DNA of 64,000 nt, from contig OZ014411.1 of NCBI GenBank assembly GCA_963965975.1, positions 2,651,001 to 2,715,000 of the forward strand, read 5' to 3'. Under the pieces are notes generated by a model. It saw only the letters and a list, made by a program, of their open reading frames with translations, ran no database searches and was not told the DNA's origin. Of the stretch, positions 1 to 12,818 are shown piece after piece (positions within the stretch are counted from its first letter, which is position 1; each line of letters opens with the position of its first letter). The DNA is from Xestospongia bergquistia (Eukaryota; Porifera; Demospongiae; Haplosclerida; Petrosiidae). The position numbers and the translations under genes were made by a program.

Positions 1-249
1 AATATGCACATACTTTATAAGATTTATTATTAATAATAATTATATCTTTGTACTTTCTTGACAGAATCATCATCATGGTCCTCATTATTGCCAGAATGAA
101 AAGGCTTTCCATATCTAATGCTGGACGTATCAGTGAGTTAGAATGAGTGGGATTGAACAGAGCAATCCACTTTCCATTCAGTCTGTATATGATGATATCT
201 CTTTCAAGAAACATCCTTTTCCTGAAAAAGATGACAAGCTCCTTTCATA
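1..249 (+). pseudogene. Last exon of an upstream SRCR receptor, tail frameshifted
   Basis: The exon starts at 65 after a tttcttgacag acceptor. It aligns base for base with the last exons at 7158-7344 and 18620-18806, which encode the inner end of the membrane segment and the cytoplasmic tail. The reading frame gives MVLIIARMKRLSISNAGR and then ISELE and a TGA at 144-146, because one G is missing relative to the paralogues (AGTGAGTTAG here, AGTGGAGTTAG there). About 34 tail residues are lost, including the C-terminal DxxLL-type motif; the old stop is the TAA at 247-249. The rest of the gene lies left of the window, so I cannot tell whether the whole copy is dead or only has a short tail. Confidence 0.7.
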
Positions 250-1682
250 ATATAATTATATTGTTAATATTTTGCTAAGTGCTACTATAGTTAATTTTCA
301 ATTAATAGGATATTTTTTATGCTCCCATTTTTAGTGTTTTGATAATTCTTTAGGTAAAAAATCATTTAGTTTTCAATTACAAAATTAATAATATAAACAA
401 TTTTGATGTTGGACTGAAGTTATTGTTATGACTATATAAAAGCATCATATAATGTAGAAATGGCATCTGAAACAAGACCACGGTATGAATGATGAAATAT
501 CTATTTAAGCTATTGTAACCACAATTAAGGCCCTGTACATATTTAGTAAAACTATTTGAAGCTACTTTGTAGTGATCTTTAGACAGCTAGTGATCTTTGT
601 AGTGATCTTTAGACAGCTAGTGATCTTTGTAGTGATCTTTAGACCCTACTAGGGTCTTGTTTCACATTATATTACATTTTCATGAATTTTAGAGGTTTGT
701 ATGTACTAACATATATGGTTCTGAGGCTCTGGTAATATTTACTGTGGAACTATTGCTAATAATAAATTTTATATGATTATTCAATTTCATCAATTATAGT
801 CACATTTTCTTAAATACTCTTCACATTAGTTTATGGTAGTGTTGTCCATTTTATACTCATAACATAGAGTGCTAAAGTTAATATTTCTTGGCAAAAACTT
901 TATAGCACTAACTCCAACAAGTGCTATCATAGTAATTATTAACACAATAGGATCACTATAATAAAATGTATTAATATCAGGTAGGTTTTGATAATATTTG
1001 AAACAAAAAGGAAATTTCTAAATTTCTAATTTTAATTTTTAAGTTTTTTAAGCGAAAAGTTTAGTCACAGTGTTCATTTTTGCACATTATGTTTGTTGAA
1101 AATAAAGCCAAAACCTACTAGATATTGAATCAATAATATTATTTATTGTCAAGCTATAATTATCAAGTTAGAAATAAAATGGACATGCTATCATTTACAG
1201 ATTCTTATGTGTTTCTGTACACTCATTCTCGTCGCCACTCCTTATACCCACCATAGCTTAAAATACCAATTACAAGAGATGACATGCATGACTCCAAGTG
1301 CCATAAAGCATATAACTTTTGCTGGACTACTTCTTCCTTTCAGAAAACAATGCAGCAACATCGATAAAGCTTCAATAGCACACAAGGTTATAACTATTAT
1401 GCTGACTGACTAAGTGGCCACCCTATGTAGCTGGAAAGGTTACAGTACAAATTGCCTATAGAAAATCTCATGTTTAATACTGATTCCTAGCTGAGGCACC
1501 CATAACTATATACTCACTGAAACTGTCATTGTTATTGCCTACTTTGTATGCATGCCGATTAGGAAAGAATTACTAACACTCTTGTTAAATTATTAGTAAA
1601 TTTATTTTAATAAATACATTTTTTATAATAAGATGGGAATTATGTTTTACCAAGAACGTTTAGCTGACTGCAGAGAACGTAT
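250..1682. other. Intergenic region between two SRCR genes
   Basis: No supported gene is seen. It holds the short tandem repeat at 566-644 and otherwise AT-rich sequence. A 68-codon open frame at 1207-1413 has no recognisable domain, lacks splice context and is not repeated in the equivalent interval before 13392, so it is not called. Confidence 0.6.
566..644. repeat. 30-bp tandem repeat, about 2.6 units
   Basis: Two exact 30-bp units (566-595 and 596-625) begin TTTGTAGTGATC and are followed by a 19-base partial unit. It lies downstream of the upstream SRCR gene. There is no sign that it is coding. Confidence 0.9.
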
Positions 1683-1688
1683 CACGTG
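1683..1688 (+). promoter_or_regulatory. CACGTG E-box, proximal promoter of the first complete SRCR gene
   Basis: A CACGTG palindrome lies 80 bp before the start codon at 1763, inside a conserved proximal block with TTTACAGCCGCC at about 1720. The same box sits 79 bp before the ATG at 13395 of the other intact paralogue, followed by TTTACAACCGCC. CACGTG is the core site of bHLH-Zip factors (USF, MYC, MITF/TFEB families); that such a factor acts here is inference. Confidence 0.55.
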
Positions 1689-1762
1689 ACCTTTTCATAA
1701 ACTTATAAGGTGAAAAATTTACAGCCGCCAGTTATTTCAACTAGATTACAGACTAACGCGTG

Positions 1763-4700
1763 ATGATTCCTATTTTGCTGTCACTTTTGTTGATTGGTTT
1801 ACAAGGCGTGGGTAAGTTACTGAAATATATCAGTACATATACTTCTATGTGAAATTGTTTGAAACATTGTCCTGTATAATACAAATTACATTTTTAGCTG
1901 CCTGCACAAATGGTCAAATTCGACTATACGACGGTGTAGCTGCTGTAACAGATAACGGAACGCTTCAAATTTGCAAGAGTGGTCAATGGCGAGCTGTATG
2001 TGACTTTGGATGGACTCAGGCACACTCAATTGTAGTGTGTAAACAGCTAGGATACAATAACTCAAGTGAGTTCCAGATACATGTATGTATTTCATTGGTA
2101 AACTTTAACAAAAGCTGTTATGTATTTATATAAGTGTACTGAAAATGATGCTTAGTATAATTATGTTAATTAATTGAATCTATTATGTCAAGTAAGACCA
2201 GTTAAACTTAAGCATACATGTTACTATATCAGTAGTATTGATACTTTAATCAAAGCAGTAAGTATGCAACTCATTTTTCCGAAGCGTTATATTTTGATGC
2301 ACCTACATTTTTCCTTATAGAACCAATAACTTATGTCAACAATGGTCCTACTGCTGTTACTTTTGGATACATGGCCAAACGTTTTTACAGCTGCATAAAC
2401 AAGATTAATATATTAAGTTGCCTGACCTCCACCGGATATTATTTGGGATCCATTTTTTACTGCAGTACAAGCAGAGACTCACTGAGAATTAAGTGCAATG
2501 TTGATACAAGTAAATTATTTCTAAACACGCACAAATGTAACATTTTTACAGTCAGTTAATACATATATGTTATTCATATAATTACAGGTGGTTGTACATA
2601 CAAGGACATACGTCTTTACAATAGTACCACTAACTCATCTGGAGATAGTGGAATGTTACAAATCTGTGATGCAACTGGCCATTGGACTGCTGTATGTGAC
2701 TTTAGCTGGGGATGTAATGAAGCAATTGTTGCCTGTAAGCAGCTAGGATACAACACCCCATGTGAGTTGTAATAGAATGACATTGAGTTATTAATTTTAA
2801 GCATCAATTTCTAAATTTCTAACTTATGTTGTTGAAATCTATATTTTCACTCCAGACCCCAAGTATACATATAATGGAGGACCATGGACAGAATTTGGCT
2901 TTGGACCTTATCAATATTGCAGCATATTCTCCTCATCCCTTTTCAGTTGTTCATCATATCCATCATATTACCGAACAAGCCTAACTTATTGTAACCCAAT
3001 ACGAGATACTGTCGTGCTCAACTGCTCAACTAACAAAGGTAATAGTAACTTTGGAAGGTTTCTATCCTGTGGATAATCATTTTTATATAAATACTATCAA
3101 TATGACTATGTCAACAGCATAGTAGTAAGTGAAGTATATCTTCTCAGAATATCATAACAATGTAGTGTTGTTTTACAGATTATCGGACAAGTATCAAAAC
3201 ATTTTTTTATTACTCTTGTATAAAATATCATTTGTAGCTAGAGTCTAATCAAATAGATTTTTTATCCTGTGAGCAGTCACGTTTTGTAGTTAAGGTGATT
3301 TATGAGTGTTATATAATAATACTAGGTGAAGAACAATTAATATATTTGAGAATCTTTTGACAATGTGGTCTGCATGTTAACTTCATATAACACTTGATTG
3401 ATACATGTCCACTTTAGTTGTTCAAGATACTCATGCATTATCTTAAAAACAAGCTAAGGTTTTTGTCACACAGTTGGACAATTATACTTAAACTGCTCTA
3501 GAATAAAGAAATATAAAATTTGATTGGCTTCTTCCACTAAATGATAATATTTTTATAGTTGAGGTGAGTTATCAATGCCATTTTATAAACTATGTCAACA
3601 GTACGCAGCAAATGTGAGTATCTTCTCAGAATGTCATCACAGTGCAGGTGTTGTACTTCTGATAACACTCATTTAAACCTAGCCCATAGATATCGTTCAA
3701 AACAAGTTAAATACCATTTTATAGCTACAGTCTCATGTCTCTTTGCAACAAAACTAATATCAAATTCTTATGAATACTATGTAAATTAACTATCAAACAA
3801 TCTTTAAAAAAATTCGTTTTTCTTGCTTACATAGGTATTAACAATACATGTTCTCTCAATTATGATGTTAGACTTGTTGATGGAAGTAAAAAGAGTGAAG
3901 GTAGACTTGAAGTTTGTTATAAAGGACAGTGGACCTCAATCTGTAGAAGTTATTCTTTGAATGCCAAATTTGCATCAACAGTATGTAATCAACTTGGATA
4001 TACAACTAATAGTTGTAAGTTAGAGTATACAATACCAATTTTCCGGTAAATCTTATGTTTTATCACATATTTACAATATTACTTAATTAAACCAATTTTT
4101 GCATTCTTTCCTCTTTTATGTCAGTTGCAACAGTCATAACTGATGGTCGTTATGGTACAGGAAAAACTGAGCTCTTTCTCACTAGTCCTTACTGTAGGAG
4201 TGAATATAATAGCATCAAATACTGTAGCTTAAGTTTTAGTGGATCTCAATGTAGTCCTTTGACTTGCAGATATAATCGCATTGGTCTAAAGTGTTATGGT
4301 AATTTTAAATATTCCATCCTTTATTAAATTTGAATGACTTCTCTGAATAGTCTATTTTTTCTATTTTATTTTATGGATATTTTCATATTATTTAAAAATT
4401 GTATCCAATTCTCTTTGTACATTATATGTGGTGTCATACCATTTTTTAGAACCAGATGACTGCAATGAAGGAGATATTCGTTTAGTTAATGGAACAGTTG
4501 AAAGAGAAGGTCGTCTCGAAATATGTGCTAATGGTGTCTGGGGACAAGTGTGTTCATCTGGTTTTCGAAAATCAGCTGCGTATGTTGCTTGCAAGCAACT
4601 TGGCTACACAGATGCAAATGGTATGGTCAAACTGAATGTTTTGTACATGGCCACTATTGGTCTCATTATACAGGGGCTCTTATTGATACAAGAGGAAAAT

Positions 4701-7344
4701 ATGGATATGGAGAACGTCCAATTATATATAGCAACCTGGATTGCTTTGGACATGAGACAGAACTGTCTAAGTGCTCAAAATATGTTTATCCTAATTTTAC
4801 TTGTTATATAAATAGCTACATCATTGGTCTTCTGTGTCATGACAGTAAGTATGTAATAAAAAAATTATCATCTAAACTAGCAAGATAATTTGTATCAAAA
4901 TTAGAAATTTATAAATTAGAGGTCTAAAAATATTTTACTTCTGAAAGTTCAATGAACTTATTAATAAAAAAGTATTTAAGATGTTGCAAAGTCACAGATG
5001 GTGAGACTGTTGTTCTATATATGGGCAAATAGACTTGACAGAAAACAAAATACAGTCGTTAAATGCTCTTTCCCTTTTTACATAATCCTGACAATGTAGA
5101 TTTACTTATACTTAGTAAACCATAAGTATTCATTTTTAATATTTGGTTTGCTATATTTGATTTCTTTGTCATTAACAAAGATATACAATTGCTTAAACAC
5201 TATATTTGCACTTTTTACCATACTTTTTTCATTTATTCAGTTGTTACATTAACTCTTGATAAGTTATAAAAAGAAGTATTGCCTATTATTGTGTCCATAG
5301 TTGACATAAACCGACCTTTGATTCAGTGACTTCCTGACCTCAAAGTTGATGTTATAGCAAAATGATAATTAACAGTAAAAGCAGAGATTTTTTCTTTATT
5401 TGTGAAGTAGGCATGCATACATAGTATAAATCAATCATATTGTCAGCAGCTTTAAAATGCTAAGAGAGCATTTGAGAGGTTTGAAAGAAGTCATTTGTAC
5501 ATTCTTTATATTGACAAAGAACATATTACAAATAAATAGTTAGATGCTCCATTACTTTCTTGATACGATCCTGACAGTACAGATTCATTAATTGTTATAT
5601 AATTAAATAATCATTCCTTATTATAATGTTTCTTGTAGTTGGCTAACTTGTTATTATATATATCTAAAGATATCATACAATTTTTTTTGCACTATATTTC
5701 ATGTTTGTTGTTTTTTGTCATGTTTGTTATGATGCATTGACAGCTGTCGTATTAAGTCTTGATAGGTTGCATCACATAGTATATCAATAAGGAGAGCATG
5801 GACTGTATCTGTGCCTTTGAATGATCCATTACAAAAAATGCTATTTTAGTACATACTTAATAACTCAAGTTTAAACAATGCACTATTTACACATAAACAA
5901 TTTTGCTATTCTCCTATCACTGAAATAATCTAAAGTGAAAAATGAAGCAGCATAGATTACCACACAAATTACACATTCCAATGTTATAAGAGTTGATTCT
6001 GAGTGCTTTAAGTAGTAGAAGTCTATCCCCTCTGCCCCCACACATAAAATCTCAACTGACATCAGCTTTTGTCTTAAGGGCAGTCTTAAAAGTTTACATA
6101 TATAGTCAAGCAGTTTTGAGGTGTTGAAGACCACATTGGTGTTTTATTAAAATTCTGAGAAGATACTAAATGTTTTCATTAATTAGTGAACTAATTTTTA
6201 ATGCTGATATTGATATTTAGAATAAAGGGTTCAAAGATAAAAATTATAGCTAACATTTACATTTGCCATTTTCTAGCATGTAAGGAGGAAGACATTCGAC
6301 TAGTTGGTGGAAGCCACAAGTTTGAAGGAACAGTTGAAATCTGTCTTGACAGTATTTGGTCTGTAGTAGCACAACATGGTTGGGATGATGATGATGCTAG
6401 AGTTGTATGCAGACAAATAGGAGGATACAATGCTAGTGGTATGGTTCATACTATTTGGCAAATTAAAAAATAACATATTCTTTCTTTCTAGCTGGTATGG
6501 CTGTATATAATTCATCATATGGACATCCTAAACGTGCCATTCGCTATACCAATGTATTTTGTCATGGACATGAAGAAAAGTTGGCTGACTGTACTCATCA
6601 TACTCTACGATTTGAAGTTGGACGGACATACAAAGCTGAAGTTGCTGGAGTGGATTGTGGAGGTAGTTTTAAATGTATTTTTAAGTCAATTAATGAATCT
6701 CTTGAACAGTTCAGTTTAACAAGAGACTATAGATTCATTTTAATATTATAATTTGATTACTCATTAGTTCATTTTGCAAGTTACTATTTCTATAACAAAT
6801 TATGACTTAAATTTAACATTACAATGCATGGTATTGTTTCTTTATTCTTTATTGTAGTATCAATAACAGCTGTCCCCACAAGTTCAAGTTCAATGTCATC
6901 ATCAGTACCTGCATCTTCATCAACATCTGCATCATCAGTTGGAAAAAGTAATGAAAGTGGATATCTTTTCATCAGTGGCCTACTTTTTCTTATAATTGCA
7001 ATCACTATTATGGTTATTGGGTAAACTCTACATTAAATATTTAGTAGATAATCGAAGCTAATCTATTCTTAATAGACATATTTTGATATTGATATAATTG
7101 AATGTGTACATACTTTAAGATTTTTTGTATTAAAATGTCTTTGTATTTTCTTACTAGAATCATCATCATGGTTCTCATTATTGTCAGAATGAAAAAGCTT
7201 TCCATATCAAATGCTGGACGTAACAGTGGAGTTAGCATGAGTGGCATTGAACAAAATAAGTCACTCTCTATTCAATCGGAATGTGATGACATCTCTTTCA
7301 AAAATGACTCCTTTCCTGAAAAAGATGAACAACTTCTTTCTTAA
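1763..7344 (+). CDS. Five-domain SRCR type I membrane receptor, 13 exons
   Basis: Spliced product of 713 aa. Exons: 1763-1811, 1898-2065, 2321-2509, 2588-2761, 2856-3038, 3835-4014, 4125-4298, 4450-4620, 4674-4844, 6277-6438, 6492-6662, 6858-7020, 7158-7344. All introns are GT-AG and phase 1, except the last, which is phase 2. Exon 1 encodes a signal peptide (MIPILLSLLLIGLQGV). Exon pairs 2+3, 4+5, 6+7, 8+9 and 10+11 each encode one SRCR domain (roughly residues 18-135, 137-254, 256-373, 376-487, 488-597), seen from repeated DIRLV..G, EGRLE(V/I)C, W..VC, (V/A)CKQLGY and ..L..C motifs. Exon 12 is a Ser/Thr/Pro stalk leading into a membrane helix (about 634-661). Exon 13 is a Ser-rich tail without tyrosine, ending KDEQLLS. 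SRCR domains bind extracellular ligands or pathogen surfaces in other animals; the ligand here is unknown. The start is set by the signal peptide and its match to the paralogue. Confidence 0.88.
3039..3834 (+). repeat. Intron 5 with an internal degenerate duplication
   Basis: A block starting CTATGTCAACAG and continuing through a TATCTTCTCAGAAT motif occurs at about 3107-3180 and again at about 3591-3660. Related copies occur in the matching introns at about 9860 and 10320 (broken copy) and 15200 and 15680 (second gene). The duplication therefore predates the gene duplication. Nothing coding is evident. Confidence 0.6.
4845..6276 (+). repeat. Long intron 9 with an internal repeat
   Basis: This 1.4-kb intron separates SRCR4 from SRCR5. 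A unit with TTGACA, then TAGATGCTC or TAAATGCTC, then ATCCTGACA appears at about 5035-5110 and 5510-5590, so part of the intron was duplicated in place. The equivalent intron of the second gene (16909-17732) is about 600 bp shorter. No open exon is seen. Confidence 0.5.
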
Positions 7345-8574
7345 TATTATAGCTATTAATTGTAGCTATTTACTGAGTGCTACTATTATGATTTTTTATG
7401 AAAATAGTTTTTTTGCTGCAAATTTTAGTTTTTATGATAATTAACTTCATAAATTTAAGAAATGGCATAAACTTTAAGTATTTGCCAACCAAATAGAAAG
7501 TTAAATTCTATAATGCCATACAAGTATACTTAGAAAAAGTAGGTTCATACCACATGACAGTGATATTTTCTCTGAAATTAAAAGTCTGTCATAACTATAC
7601 ACATTTCTGTTTTAACTACTAACTAACCAGAAAGAGATTGTATCAACTCAGCTCTCTATGAAATTGCTACAGGCTTCTAGATAAGATGTAACCAACAACA
7701 AGAGTCTTTATAAACATGCTTTCACCAATATAGCTATGCAAGTTCATACACTAATTTAAAATTATCTCCAGAAAGAATTACACATAGAGAGGAATAATCA
7801 CCCCCAGGAAGAGTTCAAATTAACTCTATAAAAAAGTTATTTTTAAGAAGTATGCACATGCCAATTTATCTTTCATCCAAACTGTTGCAGTTTCGAAGTT
7901 GAAATTCAAGAAAAGTGGATTCTCTGATATTGTCATATTGGACCATGTAGCTCTTTTATTGGTAGATATTGTCAGAGGAGCAGGGCTAGTAAAGCCATTA
8001 TTCAAAGAGGCATATATATCACACTATCCATGGTGATAGCTTATATCTTGGATGGTCCAGTTTTTAATACACACAGTTCTTCACTTTGTTCTCAGGTCAG
8101 TTCCAATAGTTTCCTCTGCTTGCCTCAAAAACTCTTAAAATTGTTGCTAAAAATGGATGCATCATTGTACTGACTTTATCATTGTACCTCAATCCACACA
8201 GAGGGTGGAGTGTACCAAAGTCATTCTATCACAAACATGAGATGACATGAGAGTACCATACTGTCAATTCAAAAGCTGATATTTTCTGGTGCAGGATAGA
8301 ATGGCACATCTATAATGCCGCACTTCATTAATTTTACACCTCCTTCCAAGTTACTTCTGACACATCAGGCATCGGGGACTGTTGCAGTATCTGACCCCTA
8401 AGTGGTTTCATTTGCAATAGCACCTGCTGAAACAATTGGTATCAATTTATTATAAGGAAATGTTCTATTTTCATCTCTCCCACAACAAATGGGTTCTTCC
8501 TACGAGAGTTGCAAATTAAAGACTGCCAATCAGCAGGAACATAAACATACTTTTAACAGGTTTTTTCGCATAAG
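7345..8574. other. Intergenic region before the broken SRCR copy
   Basis: Both intact genes carry a signal-peptide exon and a first SRCR half-exon upstream of exon 3. No trace of either is visible here, so the broken copy begins at its exon 3. No other gene is seen in about 1.2 kb. Confidence 0.6.
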
Positions 8575-11500
8575 AGCCAATAACTCATGTTAACAATGGT
8601 CTTTCTGGTGTTGCTTTTGAATACATGGCCAGACGTTTTTACAAACAAGACTAACATATCCAGTTGTCTAATCACCAATGGATCAATATTATTTGGGATC
8701 TCCTTTTTACTGCAGTACAAGCAGAGACTCGCTGAGAATTCAGTCTAATGTTAATACAAGTAAGCTCTTTCTTCTGCACACACACACACAAATACTAATC
8801 TTATATAATAAGGTTTTAAAACACTTTTACTAAAAAAACTTTTGTAAAATTATCATGCTAACATTAAAAGAGACAAAGTAGTGTTAAATACACTAACATA
8901 ATACATATGCAAACATATAGATAATAGCCAAACAATCAACATTTCTATTACTCTAGCTCTAAGTCAATAAAGCATGTATATATCCATCCCCTACCTTTTT
9001 GAATTAATTGTCATCCGTACATCTTTTGATAATAGATTGATTATAATAATAACAAAGAAGACATAATACTTGACTGTCTTAATTAAGAACAAACTATATC
9101 ATTGCCTTTTAAAGGAACAAGCTGTCACAAATCGACAACATTATATTATATTATTTATATTATGTGTTATATGTGTAGCAGCTTTTTTATTTTATATAGA
9201 TGTAGTTCCATATACAACACTTACAACAAGAATGATATATTAAGTAGCCTAATCAATTTTTTTACAGCCACCTTATATATTAAGAAGTGTGTTCAATGAC
9301 CGTCAGTTGATACAAGTATGTTATTAATATAATTACAGGTGGATGTACATACAGACAGATATGTCTTTATAACAGTACTATGCACATCTGGAGATAGTAG
9401 CATGTTACAAATCTGTGATGCATCTGGTCATTGGACAGCTGTATGTGACTTTAATTGGAGATGTAATGAAGCTTTTGTTGCCTGTAAACAGCTAGGATAC
9501 AACACTCCATGTGAGCTGAATAAGACAAGAATGACACTGTGTTAATAATTTTTAGCCCTAGTTTTTAAACTCCTAATTTATGACATTGAAACCTATATTT
9601 CATTCTAGATCCCAAATACACATATAATTGAGGACCATGGACAGAATTTGCTTTGGACCCTACCAATATTGCGCAGATACTACACATTCCTTTTCAGTTG
9701 TTCAGCATATTCATCATGTTACCGAACAAGCCTAAGTTATTGTAACCCAATACAAGATACTGTTTAGCTCAACTGTTCAAATAACAAAGGTAATAGTAAA
9801 TTTGATATGTTTCTATCTGTAGATAACCACATAATATATAATTACTATCAATAACACTATGTCAACAGCATAGAAAGTCAAGTATATCTTCTGAGAATAT
9901 CACAACAGTGTAGAAATCGTAAAAGGATCAAAACATGATTTTTTTACTCTTGTATTAAACATCATTTGTAGCTACAGTCTCATTGGACTTATTTTTTATC
10001 CTATGGGTAGTCATGTCTTTAGTTAAGGTGATTTATGAGTACTATATAAAACTAGGTCGACAACAAGTAGTAAATTTGAGTGTCTTCTCAGAATATGGTC
10101 TGCATGTTGACTTCATAATAACATTTGAATCCATGATACATGTCCTACTTTAGTTGTTCAAGATACTCATACATTATCTTACAAAACAAGCCAAATTTCT
10201 TGTCACACAGATGTACAATTGTGCTTAACTGCTCTAGAAAAACAAACATGAAATTTGATTGGTTTTTATACATTGAGTGATAATATTTTGAGGTGAGTTA
10301 TCAGTACGATTTTATAAAACTATGTTAACATTACGTAGCGAATGTGAGTATCTTCTCAGAATATCATCACAGTGCAGGTCCTGTACTTCTAAAAACATGC
10401 AGTTAAACCTAGCCCATAGACATGCTTCAAACAACTTAAATTCATTTATAGCTGCAGTCTCATGTCTTCTTTGCAACAACACTAATAATTCTAATACTGA
10501 AAAATACTATAAAATTAAATATCGAAGAATCTTTTAAAAATTCTTTTTCTTGTATACATAGGTATTAACAATACATGTTCTGTCAATTATCATGTTACAC
10601 TTGTTGATGGAAGTAAGAAGAGTGAAGGTAGACTTGAAGTTTGTTATAAAGGACAATGGACCTCTATATACAGTAGTGGTGATTTGAATGCCAAGTTTGC
10701 ATCAAAAGTACTTGGATATGTCACTAATAGTTGTAGGAGTGAGAATATATAGCACCAACTTTCTAGTTAAGTTTATATCTTTTCACATATTTACAATATT
10801 ACTTCATTAATAGCAATTTTATTTCCTTTTCTATGTCTAGTTGCAACAGTTATAACTGATGGTTGTTAGAACAACCAAGATCTTTCTAACTAGTTCTTAC
10901 TGTAGGAGTGAATATAATAACATTAAATACTGTAGCTTAAGTTCTAGTGAATCTCAATGTAGTCCTTTCACTTGCAGATATAATCCCATTGGTTTAAAGA
11001 GTTATGATAATATTACATACTTTCATCCTTTATTAAATTTGAATAACGTCTTTGCATAGTCAATTTGTCCATTTCATTTTATGGATATTTTCATATTATT
11101 CAAAAATTGTACCTAATGTTTTCATTAAGCTCTCTCTATATATTATAATATTATATTATGTAGTATCATACTATTTGTTTAGAACAAGATAACTGCAATG
11201 AAGGAGATATTCGTCTAGTTAATGGAACAGTTGAAAGAGAAGGTTGTCTCGAAATGTGTGCTAATGGTGTCTGGGAACAAGTTTGTTCATCTGGTTTTCA
11301 AAAATCAGCTGCATATGTTGCCTGTAAGCAACTTGGCTACACAGATACAAATGGTATAGCCAAACTCAATGTTCAGTAATCAGTACATGGTCACTATTGG
11401 TCTCTTATACAGGTGCTCTTATTGATATAAGAGTTAAATAATTATGGATATAGTGAACGTCCAATCATATAGCAATTTGGATTGGTATGGATATGACGAG

Positions 11501-12818
11501 CAACTGTCTAAGTGCTCCAAATATGTTTTTCCTAATTTTACGTGTTATTCAAGTAGATACATCATTGGTATTCTGTGTCTTGACAATAAGTGTATAATAA
11601 ACAGAATAACTATTCCAAATAGCAAGGTCGTTTGAATCAGAAATGTACATTACAAAAGAAATGTAATGAGCCAATTTCCTTGTAAAGAAGGAAGAACAAC
11701 TTGTACTCATAGAGGCTAGATACAGTAGTTTGATTTGCTTTATTGTTTTTCAGGTCGTGAATATTATTATTACTGACTAATGTTTTGTGTAGTCATTACC
11801 AAATGTGTTCTTTGACAATGCTGTTAGTAACTGTATGCTCCTTCCTCTTATGTGAGGCTATAGAAAATTTATAGGTTAGAGGTCTGAAAGTTTTCTACTT
11901 CTGAAATACCATGTCATTTTAGCGATGGTCCTTTATAAATCCATTTATTTAAGTAATTATAAGTGCACTTTGTCAGTTAAGTTTAATTATGCTTATTATT
12001 GAAAAAGCATGTATTTAAGATGCTGCAAAGCTACAATATTTGTTAAAGTGCTCTACATAGTTGTTGAGACTATTAATCTGTATACTGGCAAATGGACTTG
12101 ACAGAAAACACTGCATATACAGTAGTTAGATGTTCCTTCCATTTCTTTGCACAATCCTGTTTTAGTTTAGTACATACATTTCCAGAAGTCTACCCCCACA
12201 AATATCTCCATATACACCAACTTTTCTCTCAAAGGAAGTCTCAAGCGAAACGTTTACATAAATGATCCATAAACACTTTAATTAAAGCCCACTCTTGTAG
12301 TAAATAAGTTAGGTTGTTTCTTTGTTTTTTGATGCCTGCTTTCCATTTCTCTAGCCTGACCATCTCAATGTAGTTTTCAATACCAAGTGACAAATATATC
12401 ACAACCAAAAAAAAGTCATTTACTTTATGAAAGCATAACTTATATGAAAAACAGCTGTACCCACAAGTTCAAATTCAATGTCATGATTAGTACCTGAATC
12501 TTTATCATCATATGCATCAACACCAGTTACATTACAACAAGCATCAATACCAGCATCTCCATCTCCATCTGGATGCATCAATGCCAGTTACATTACAACA
12601 AGCATCAATACCAGCATCTACATCTCCATCTGGATGCATTAATGCCAGTTACATTACAAGAAGCCTCAATTTCTGTCTCTCCATCCCTATTTGTGACTCC
12701 ACGTCCCTCGATGCCACCAGATGTTTCTCAACAAGCATCAGTAAAAATGTGATGGAAGGGATATCTTTTTATCAGTGGCCTGCTCTTTCTTATAATAGCA
12801 ATCACCATTATTTATTGG
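8575..12818 (+). pseudogene. Broken SRCR receptor copy
   Basis: Exon remnants match exons 3-9 and 12 of the intact genes: 8575-8759, 9339-9510, 9609-9789, 10562-10732, 10841-11006, 11183-11353, 11413-11584, and about 12450-12818. Lesions: no signal-peptide exon and no exon 2; an 8-bp deletion in exon 3; a 2-bp deletion in exon 4; a TGA plus a frameshift in exon 5; a 9-bp deletion removing a Cys in exon 6 and a GTAGGA donor; a TAG at 10867-10869 in exon 7; GT to AT donor changes after exons 7 and 9; a TAA in exon 9. Exons 10 and 11 (SRCR5) and the tail exon are absent. Exon 8 alone is intact. With this many independent breaks the copy is dead. Confidence 0.92.
12514..12660. repeat. 61-bp minisatellite in the stalk exon of the broken SRCR copy
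   Basis: Units begin at 12514, 12575 and 12636 (GCATCAAYRCCAGTTACATT), about 2.4 copies. It expands the Ser/Thr-rich stalk region of exon 12; the intact genes have a single short stalk with similar GCATC codons. A 61-bp unit is not a multiple of three, so each added unit shifts the frame. Confidence 0.85.

Noticed and set aside
1207-1413. 68-codon open frame between the SRCR genes
   Set aside because: No domain, no splice context, not conserved before the paralogue at 13392.
4428-4811. 127-codon frame running from intron 7 through SRCR4
   Set aside because: It is exon 8 read through the 53-bp intron 8 into the wrong frame of exon 9; paralogy supports splicing instead.
5883-6134. 83-codon - strand frame inside SRCR intron 9
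   Set aside because: Not present in the matching intron of the second gene and has no recognisable domain.
6790-7005. Acidic 71-codon - strand frame
   Set aside because: It is the antisense of the Ser-rich stalk and membrane exon; codon repetition explains the acidic run.
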